Source of the DNA: Verrucomicrobiaceae bacterium
GTDB taxonomy: Bacteria; Verrucomicrobiota; Verrucomicrobiia; Verrucomicrobiales; Verrucomicrobiaceae
Direction of reading: 5' to 3'
Assembly (NCBI GenBank): GCA_016795485.1
Contig: JAEUHM010000035.1
Span: 20,582 to 84,581 of the forward strand
Length of the DNA stretch: 64,000 bases
This document shows positions 58,601 to 64,000 of the stretch, piece after piece (the first letter of the stretch is position 1; every line of letters starts with the position of its first letter). Made by a program: the position numbers and the translations under genes. Under the pieces are notes generated by a model. The model was not told the DNA's origin. It saw nothing but the letters and a program-made list of their open reading frames with translations, and did no database searches.

Positions 58601-61145
58601 TGGCCCCGCCGGTCTTCGACTCCACGTTCAAGCCATCGCGAAACGCCAGACGCAGTCCATCGAAGCTCACATCGAACTCATACATTACCAAGGCACTCGG
58701 AAACGCCTGTGACTCGTGAATGCCCGTCACACCGCCCGTGCGGATGTAATACTTGCTACGGGCATTCAAATCATAGTCAGGCGTGCTGATGCCCGCCAGC
58801 ACACTGCGCCCGGTTTTGCTGCCCGCCGTGCCCACGCGAAGATTCAGCCCCGCGTAATCCGCGAGCCCCGCACGATACCCTTCCGTCATCGGGCGCTCAT
58901 AGCTGCCATCACTCAAGACACCGCTCAGCAGCAGGCTCTGAGCGCGTTGCGCCTCGGAGACCGGCATCACCACCGCGCCCGCCATCCAGAAACCCGCGGC
59001 ATGAAATGCCCCGGCACTCCACTGGCTGGTTTGATGCGCAAAAGGCAGCCCGCCCTCGGGTGGCGAACCACCGCCAACTAGCTCCGTGGTCCCCCAGCGT
59101 AAACGCTCCGGCGTGATGCTTCCCTCGGCCTGCAAGCCTCCATCCGCAGTGAAGTAGATTTTGTCCGAAGTGGGTGCGAACACCATCTGCCCAGGTCCAG
59201 CAGCACCACCGCAGTTGCCCTGATCACAGTCACGTTTGTAGCTCACTGTGAGCGGCGCTGTCGTCTCGATGTAATTCGGCCCAGCCACGACACTTTGATC
59301 CAAGGTGAAGCGACCAACGGACCATGACACGCTCACTCCCTGCGGGAAGTGCGTCTGCATCTGCCCGGGCCCCAGATCGAACTGCACCGTGAGCAATGCC
59401 TGCCCCTGCGCTCCGAGAGCGATCGTGACCGGCGTGGTGCTGGTGATGTTCTTCAGGAAACCATCATTGCTGGGACGGTTCGCCGCGTCTGCCTCCGCCA
59501 GCAATGGCGCAAGGTCGGCCAGCTCCTGCTCTTGGAAGGCACGGGTCAACACCGGGCCTGGAGGATCAGCAGGATCGCCCGTCGCCGTCTGCGTGAACTC
59601 AAAGGTGCCTGCACTCACATTCCAGGTGATCGCCGCCGTGCGGAAGCGAATCGGCAGACGATCGCAGAACGCATAGAAGTATTGCCCGGAAGGCGCATTC
59701 ACCACCTTCGACGTGAAAGGCAGCGAAAAATCGTTATTCAGAGCCTGCGAGGTGAACTCCAGCGCTGGTTGGTGCCTGCGTGAAGTCTGGCTGGTGGCGA
59801 TGCCGAAACCTGCGGGGAAAATCACCCCTCCGCTCTGCAATACCGCACCCGTGGGCCATAGTTGCATCACACCACGCACCAGCCTCAGTCCAGCCAGCGT
59901 CACGATATCGGAACTGGCTGTCTCCAAAGCCTGCGTGCCCGTGACCACCGTCGCATCGCCGCTCACCGCATCGTAAGTCACATCGAGCAGTGCGCTGTTG
60001 CCGTAGCGACGTCCCGGCGCACCGGGTGCGCTACCTTCCTGCACCGCGATCTGCGTGGAATACACCCCCATGTTCAACACCATCGGCGGCGAGGGATCAT
60101 TCGCGAGCTGAGTGAAGATCGTCTCCACCCCACCGAACCAAAGTTTGCCGCTTAACACCAGATAACGCTCCGCCGTGGAGGTCTTCATGGAAGGCACGGC
60201 TGGAATGGGCGTCGTATCCGGCTCTGCCGCCTGGATCGTGACCTCCAGTGCGTAAGTCGCCGTGGGATCGAGCACCGCGCCCACCGCAGGCGCAAAGGAA
60301 AGCACCTGCGTCCACACATCCGTGACCGGATCGGGCGGACTTCCTGCCGTGCGTGCCAGCATCGGCCGCTGCACGGTGACGGAGGCTGCGGATAGAGGCA
60401 CATCCACCAGCGTCACACTGTTGTAGAGCCGCAGCGCAAAGGTCACAGGCACATTGGCCGCAGGCAGTGCTACCGACTCGATGTCGTAGCGATGCAAAGT
60501 CATTCCCAGCGTGGCTTTGAAGGCCTCCTGCCCGCTGACAGACTTCAAGATCTGCCGGTCCGTCAAGCTCAAGGCACCCGCGAACACTTTGATGTTCAGC
60601 GAGGCATCATCCGCCGTCGTGTTCATGAAGTGAACCCATTTCCGCCAGGTGCCATTGTAAACCACCGGAGCCGACCACGCCCCCGAGTGCGCCCGGTAGC
60701 GCACGGACGCGCTCACCCGGTAGTTCACCGCCGGATCAAGCATCGCCGCAGGCTCCAGCGCCGCCTCCAGCAGTTCAGTCTGCTGCTGCTGCGCTCCCAG
60801 CGTGAAAAGCTCCGTCACCACCACCGTCGTCCCACCAGACGCCAGATTCACCGGCAGTCCTGTGCCTTGGTTGATCAAACCCAAAGTCGCTTCAATCTCG
60901 ATCTCGTCGCTAAATACCACATTGGGATTGAACAACTGCACCTGAAACCCCGCGTTCACCGACTCCCGGTTGTAGGCAGGATCACCATTCGACGCCTCCA
61001 CCGCCATCAGAAACGCGGTCGGATTCGTCGCATCCACCCCAGCCGATTGCACCGTGAGGATGGCATGAGCCGGCCCCGCCACCAACAGCAGCAGCGCCCA
61101 GCAGGAAAAGCATAAAAAGAGTCTCACACCACCCTTCCACCGCAT
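55677..61145 (-). CDS. giant secreted protein with C-terminal beta-rich domain, possible surface-system core
   Basis: An 1822-residue protein; the frame stays open far upstream, but the ATG at 61145 gives a clean leader (VRLFLCFSCWALLLLVAGPAHA) and everything beyond lies over the divergent kinase gene. The N-terminal third is beta-rich, with strand patterns like ESVNAGFQVQLFNP and AVNYRVSASVRYR. Residues about 1290-1560 are helical (SERVNEVWKTPLNTA, VQAETQVLNQLPAVFQE). The last 260 residues return to amphipathic beta strands with scattered Cys (GYEAAAGVFLGRTCGVG, FIGCKQLYGVEGTVLC) and end LGIDF. A terminal Phe plus alternating strands suggests an outer-membrane barrel; this is inference. First gene of the three-gene operon. 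Confidence 0.72.
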   Translation of the reverse strand: MRWKGGVRLFLCFSCWALLLLVAGPAHAILTVQSAGVDATNPTAFLMAVEASNGDPAYNRESVNAGFQVQLFNPNVVFSDEIEIEATLGLINQGTGLPVNLASGGTTVVVTELFTLGAQQQQTELLEAALEPAAMLDPAVNYRVSASVRYRAHSGAWSAPVVYNGTWRKWVHFMNTTADDASLNIKVFAGALSLTDRQILKSVSGQEAFKATLGMTLHRYDIESVALPAANVPVTFALRLYNSVTLVDVPLSAASVTVQRPMLARTAGSPPDPVTDVWTQVLSFAPAVGAVLDPTATYALEVTIQAAEPDTTPIPAVPSMKTSTAERYLVLSGKLWFGGVETIFTQLANDPSPPMVLNMGVYSTQIAVQEGSAPGAPGRRYGNSALLDVTYDAVSGDATVVTGTQALETASSDIVTLAGLRLVRGVMQLWPTGAVLQSGGVIFPAGFGIATSQTSRRHQPALEFTSQALNNDFSLPFTSKVVNAPSGQYFYAFCDRLPIRFRTAAITWNVSAGTFEFTQTATGDPADPPGPVLTRAFQEQELADLAPLLAEADAANRPSNDGFLKNITSTTPVTIALGAQGQALLTVQFDLGPGQMQTHFPQGVSVSWSVGRFTLDQSVVAGPNYIETTAPLTVSYKRDCDQGNCGGAAGPGQMVFAPTSDKIYFTADGGLQAEGSITPERLRWGTTELVGGGSPPEGGLPFAHQTSQWSAGAFHAAGFWMAGAVVMPVSEAQRAQSLLLSGVLSDGSYERPMTEGYRAGLADYAGLNLRVGTAGSKTGRSVLAGISTPDYDLNARSKYYIRTGGVTGIHESQAFPSALVMYEFDVSFDGLRLAFRDGLNVESKTGGAIHVDSPVTPLPGFDLDFKELSFKCRGQPHKLMLATEGETKSLAYWGTDFTPLSLEFAQPVSPSGCDSVTSGFLLVGAQTRFPSITPQKLHATLAFRGFDGNLVTKASPLAAGHEVDSRFTLPPSIQVVGAGGVPWEVTVTGSAYLNNPSPLPVPGRTHTRPGSGFLTFPATMNVPWFEDMKVQFHVSASSTATTASLLHVVGGWPANPADANVHGWQEGGQSYFTNKHFDADNLGFPLDMSVEAYRSPATEQYNARAQKRWLGVVDFNFPLEWEASQRRFKTSQAQNADLLVLGNVHRQLRSLTPSTAELTFGLELDIPRVNSASLAAVVKEGISNVVANALTTALGDTLRDQLGNGMAELDALLSERVNEVWKTPLNTASDPLAAAVIAGNSATSQLTLLQTELSAMNLGPEISARLQDGITAIDAALAIVGNSGGRPNVGALVRRLLEGSDIPEVATLGEMAVNNALAEVMPKIEPDLVQAREVLIRAHAALVQAETQVLNQLPAVFQETSTNLNAAAAQAAADIDALTARNEWTLLDATAKQERIRRLVSERVMACATVPKFQYIVRQHVQDTNQVFRAALDDVLGQVNQLMRAVIEHELGTEVLPTSRSPALGDMGPSSGGSGKLAALNIEGYAQINNESLRVLDINGNFEFNVPDALKVQAHLRIEEVDANTPPSGCRTAAGSTVSVVTVKARAECDWISAAGTIVEVGTQFSLINGNLMGLDGYFAFSGDISVGPVSVQEIRLAAGFGTDGAAVNPKVWAYLGGKARGLYGGYEAAAGVFLGRTCGVGVLTMIDPSVGLALTESRVNTLEPITGVYFYGESWFPLNEVFGIPSSCMLTLKGGAGSGFFAFIGKREGVETDAVFIGCKQLYGVEGTVLCALNARGTMTIFGALAVNLGELPLIGSPPEDGIFGLAKSIADSLIGGTYVIRGEGTFSIQLGWCPTCVKLSRSIGLTWTMSWPKAKLGIDF

Positions 61146-61154
61146 CCGTGGCGG

Positions 61155-61216
61155 GCGATTACAGAAAAAGTGTGGGAATGACGATTTGCTCTGAATCGCC
61201 ACTTTGCTGTAATGGC
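61155..61216. promoter_or_regulatory. long imperfect hairpin between divergent giant-protein and kinase genes
   Basis: GCGATTACAG (61155-61164) pairs with CTGTAATGGC (61207-61216) with one mismatch. Inside it AAAGTG (61167-61172) pairs with CACTTT (61200-61205), and CGATT (61182-61186) with AATCG (61194-61198). The nested arms occupy most of the 99-bp intergenic region. It could be an operator serving both promoters or a structured kinase-gene leader. Confidence 0.5.
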
Positions 61217-61244
61217 ATCGTGCGTTCGCGGTGTAACATTTGGA

Positions 61245-64000
61245 ATGCCTCCCGGACCATCCGAACAAACCACGACCTGCGCCACTTGTGGTGACCTGCT
61301 GATCGGCGGGCATTGCTCGCGATGCTTGTTCAAGATCACGTTTGGGGAGGAGGATGTGCCATTGTCCGAAGATGAAACGCCGTGGACGCGGCTGGCGAGC
61401 TGTGAGCTGTTTGAGGAGATCGGACGTGGCGGCATGGGTGTGGTTTACCGGGCACGACAGCGTGGACTCGACCGCGTGGTGGCGGTGAAGGTGCTGCTGC
61501 GGGCGCAGTTCGCGGGCACGGAGGAGCGTGAGCGGTTTCACCGCGAGGCGCAGGCGGCGGCGCGACTGCGGCATCCGGGCATCGTGAGCATCATCGATGT
61601 GGGCGAGGACGATGGCGTGCCGTGGTTCAGCATGGAGCACATCGCCGGGAAAAGCCTGGAGCAGCTCGTGCGCGAGCATCCGATGGATGCGCACGAGGCC
61701 GCGAAGTGCGTGCAAAGCATCGCGCAAGCACTCCAGCATGCGCACGAGCACGGCGTGCTGCATCGCGATCTCAAGCCGTCGAACATCCTTCTCGATGAGG
61801 AGAACGTGCCGCACATCACCGACTTCGGCATCGCCCGCATCGGCACCAGCAGCACCACGGCAGCTCAACTCACGCGCACGGGGCAGATGCTCGGCTCGCC
61901 GGGCTATGCCGCGCCGGAGCAGGCGCTCGCGGGCAGCGCGGACGTGCGCACGGATGTGTATGGCCTCGGCGCGTTGCTTTATCATCTGCTCACGGGCAGG
62001 CCGCCGTTTCAGGGGCCGACGCTGGATGCCATTCTCGTGCAGCTTCGTGAAAACGAGCCGCTCTCGCCGCGCAAACTGAACCCCAGCGTGCCGCGTGATC
62101 TCGAAACGATCTGCCTGAAGTGCCTGCAAAAAGCCCCGGAGGCACGCTACGCCTCCGCCAGTGCCGTGGCGGACGATTTGGGCCGCTTCCTCGATGGCAG
62201 CGCCATCCTCGCAAGGCCCATCAGCCTGCCTGGAAGGCTCTGGCGCTGGACGCGGCGGCATCCTGGCATCGCTGCGATGCTCGCGATCATCGTGCTGCTC
62301 ATCAGCGGCCTCGTCGGCGGTTCGCTGGCCTTTGCACGGCATCAGGCGCGGATGGAGCACCGCACCTCGCTGATCTCCGAAGCACGTTCGCTGCGGCAAA
62401 CCAGGCTCGCCGGAGCACGCACAGAGGCTTTGAGCAATCTGCGTGACGCGTGGGCCATCTCGCCCTCGGATGAAATCCGCACCGAAGCCGTCGCTTGCCT
62501 CGTTTTGCCGGAAATCGGCCGTTTGAGCCGCAAGCGACTCGAAACGCCCAGTCTCACACGAAGCGCCGATGGCCTGCGCGAGGCCGTTTTCGATGCGAAT
62601 GGCCTCCTCGTGCGTGAAACGGCCTCGAAGCGCGAAATCGCCCGCTTTGCCCAAGTGAAACCGGGATCGCTCGTGAAGCTCGATGACCATGGCGGACGCA
62701 TCGCCATCGCCGAGGCGCAAAGCGGCACGCTGCGGCTCATCTCGCTCGCCGATCAGCGCGAGATCGCGATCTGCGAGCATCCGCTTTATTTGCACAGCCT
62801 CGACTGGGCGGGCGATCTCATCGCCACCGGCTGTGACAACCGCTTCATCTACATCTGGGATGATCAAGGCCGTCTCAAGCATCGCCTGAGCGGTCACGAG
62901 GCTCCAAACATCCGCGTGGCCTTTCGCCCGCGCAGCCAGGAGCTGGCCAGCACCTCCGCGGATGCGCATGTGCGCCTGTGGCATGCCACGCGGGGCGTCG
63001 AGATCGTGCGGCGAGAGGTCGAGCATCGCCCGCACACCGCGCTGTGGTGGAGCGAGGATGGCACGCAGCTCTGCGGTGCGGTCGAAAACGAGGACGCGGA
63101 GGTCTTTGAGATGCCTGCATCCTCTTGCTTCACCATGCTCGCCCCGCCACAGGAGGAGCCGCACAGCGAAAACCTCGGCAGCGCCACCTTCAGCCGCGAT
63201 GGCAGGCTGGCCGCCGTCATCGACGAGGAAAGCCTGCGCGTGTGGGACTTTGACGCAGGCCGTCTCATCCATCAGCAGCGCAAAGCCACCGGCCAGTGGC
63301 TCAGCGCCCTCTTTTCACCCGATGGCACGAAGCTGTGGACCTGCGGCTGGGCCGATGAGCTCACCGAGCGCTCATTGAATGCCCTGCAAATCTCCAAAAC
63401 GATCCTTCCCGGCCAGGGCAACCTGCTGCGCGATGCCACCGCCGATGGTCGGCACCTGCTGCTGAGCAACAACGGCGCGGGGCTCCATCTCGTCGTGCCC
63501 GCCGATGGCTCAAAGCCCCTGCGCATCAAACATCCCGGCACGCTCGCCAGCCTCATCGCGCCCGATGGCCGCTGGCTCATCACCTCCAGCTATCAAACCC
63601 CTGGCGCGAAAGTGTGGGCACTGCCCGAGGGGCGCCTGCTGCGCACGCTTTGTGAACGTGAAAGCGTCACCCAGGCCATCGCGCTCGGCGCAAATCGTGT
63701 GCTGCTCAAAGTCAGCGGCACCGGAAGACTCTATCGCGTGGCGGATTGGAAAGAGGAACGCGTGCTGCCCGCCAGCCTCCGCCTCAATGCCCTCGCCGCG
63801 TCCCGCGATGGCACACTGCTCGCCACGCTCGACAACCATGAAATCCGCCTTTTGGAGACCGCTGGCTTCACCGAGGTGCTGCGCCTGACCTTCCCCGCCC
63901 ACATCCGCTGGCCCGGCGAATGCCACCTCGCCTTCGATGGCGACGCGAGCCACCTGCTCGCCCACACCGCCCTCGGCAGCGTGTGCCGTTGGGATTTGAA
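61245..64000 (+). CDS. Ser/Thr protein kinase with zinc-ribbon N-terminus and WD40-like sensor, 3' truncated by window edge
   Basis: A Hanks-type kinase, at least 918 residues, open at the window end. Cys 11, 14, 23 and 26 (CATC and CSRC) form a zinc-ribbon. The kinase domain (about 53-320) has GRGGMGVVYRA, invariant Lys81 in VAVKVLL, HRDLKPSN (172-179), DFGIA (192-196) and GSPGYAAPEQ, so it should be active. One transmembrane helix (AMLAIIVLLISGLVGGSLAF, about 344-363) is followed by a WD40/beta-propeller-like region (IAICEHPLYLHSLDWAGD, NIRVAFRPRSQELASTSADAHVRLWHA, LGSATFSRDGRLAAVID). An in-frame ATG at 61212 is an alternative start. Divergent from the giant-protein operon. Confidence 0.93.
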   Translation, partial: MPPGPSEQTTTCATCGDLLIGGHCSRCLFKITFGEEDVPLSEDETPWTRLASCELFEEIGRGGMGVVYRARQRGLDRVVAVKVLLRAQFAGTEERERFHREAQAAARLRHPGIVSIIDVGEDDGVPWFSMEHIAGKSLEQLVREHPMDAHEAAKCVQSIAQALQHAHEHGVLHRDLKPSNILLDEENVPHITDFGIARIGTSSTTAAQLTRTGQMLGSPGYAAPEQALAGSADVRTDVYGLGALLYHLLTGRPPFQGPTLDAILVQLRENEPLSPRKLNPSVPRDLETICLKCLQKAPEARYASASAVADDLGRFLDGSAILARPISLPGRLWRWTRRHPGIAAMLAIIVLLISGLVGGSLAFARHQARMEHRTSLISEARSLRQTRLAGARTEALSNLRDAWAISPSDEIRTEAVACLVLPEIGRLSRKRLETPSLTRSADGLREAVFDANGLLVRETASKREIARFAQVKPGSLVKLDDHGGRIAIAEAQSGTLRLISLADQREIAICEHPLYLHSLDWAGDLIATGCDNRFIYIWDDQGRLKHRLSGHEAPNIRVAFRPRSQELASTSADAHVRLWHATRGVEIVRREVEHRPHTALWWSEDGTQLCGAVENEDAEVFEMPASSCFTMLAPPQEEPHSENLGSATFSRDGRLAAVIDEESLRVWDFDAGRLIHQQRKATGQWLSALFSPDGTKLWTCGWADELTERSLNALQISKTILPGQGNLLRDATADGRHLLLSNNGAGLHLVVPADGSKPLRIKHPGTLASLIAPDGRWLITSSYQTPGAKVWALPEGRLLRTLCERESVTQAIALGANRVLLKVSGTGRLYRVADWKEERVLPASLRLNALAASRDGTLLATLDNHEIRLLETAGFTEVLRLTFPAHIRWPGECHLAFDGDASHLLAHTALGSVCRWDL

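Noticed and set aside
61146..63272. N-terminal extension of the 1822-residue protein to 2531 residues
   Set aside because: The extra 709 codons lie opposite the kinase domain, which has every catalytic motif, and the signal peptide at 61145 would become internal.

Overview
The window looks like chromosomal DNA from a member of the Verrucomicrobiota, probably Verrucomicrobiaceae (Prosthecobacter/Verrucomicrobium-like). The support is the mix of families: one PSD1/planctomycete-cytochrome protein with CxxCH motifs, four DUF1501 twin-arginine proteins, two sulfatases, a Gfo/Idh/MocA oxidoreductase with a twin-arginine leader, a PQQ-propeller/LamG protein, three ECF sigma factors, one Ser/Thr kinase with a periplasmic-type propeller, and pseudopilins with Ala before the cleavage site. 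The genus is inferred. No tRNA, rRNA, CRISPR array or intact insertion sequence was seen.

Layout. 1-3.7 kb (+): a truncated unknown gene, an ECF sigma factor, then a coupled ArsR regulator / double AHSA1 protein / DUF1398 operon behind a dyad-rich operator. 3.7-11 kb (-): PSD1 cytochrome protein, truD, DUF1501 and a CocE-type hydrolase; the PSD1 gene carries an in-frame palindromic element. 11-14.6 kb (+): fatty-acid/sterol hydroxylase, Gfo/Idh/MocA oxidoreductase, sulfatase. 14.6-19.8 kb: a lipid/glycan group (halogenase-like flavoprotein, LpxL-like acyltransferase, NodB deacetylase, GT2 glycosyltransferase, possible phospholipase-C-fold protein). 19.8-28.1 kb (-): a 1312-residue secreted protein joining a methyltransferase-like domain, PQQ propellers and LamG, followed by three DUF1501 genes in a row. 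28-31.5 kb: EamA transporter, WbuC cupin, second sulfatase.

31.5-44.5 kb: a type IV pilus/type II secretion-like system. Ten minus-strand genes encode a pseudopilin with a Gly-Thr linker, a PilT-type ATPase, PilM-, PilN- and PilO-like proteins, a PilP-like candidate, three more pseudopilin-type proteins and the PilC/GspF platform. The secretin lies divergently beyond an 890-bp gene-free gap. No PilB/GspE extension ATPase and no prepilin peptidase are present in the window.

44.5-50 kb: a DUF4359-like small protein, a MenE-like ligase, an ECF sigma factor, a membrane-anchored protein, an ABC ATPase, prmC and a kinase-associated type of ECF sigma factor. 50-64 kb: three tightly coupled genes for very large secreted proteins (679, 1226 and 1822 residues), transcribed away from a divergent Ser/Thr kinase with a zinc-ribbon N-terminus and a beta-propeller sensor that runs off the window. 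The kinase, the neighbouring ECF sigma factor and the large-protein operon form the best candidate here for an undescribed regulated surface system.

GC-rich third positions, and the long antisense shadow ORFs they create, are concentrated in the 3.7-11 kb and 50-64 kb blocks and are much weaker between them. The locus is therefore compositionally mosaic.
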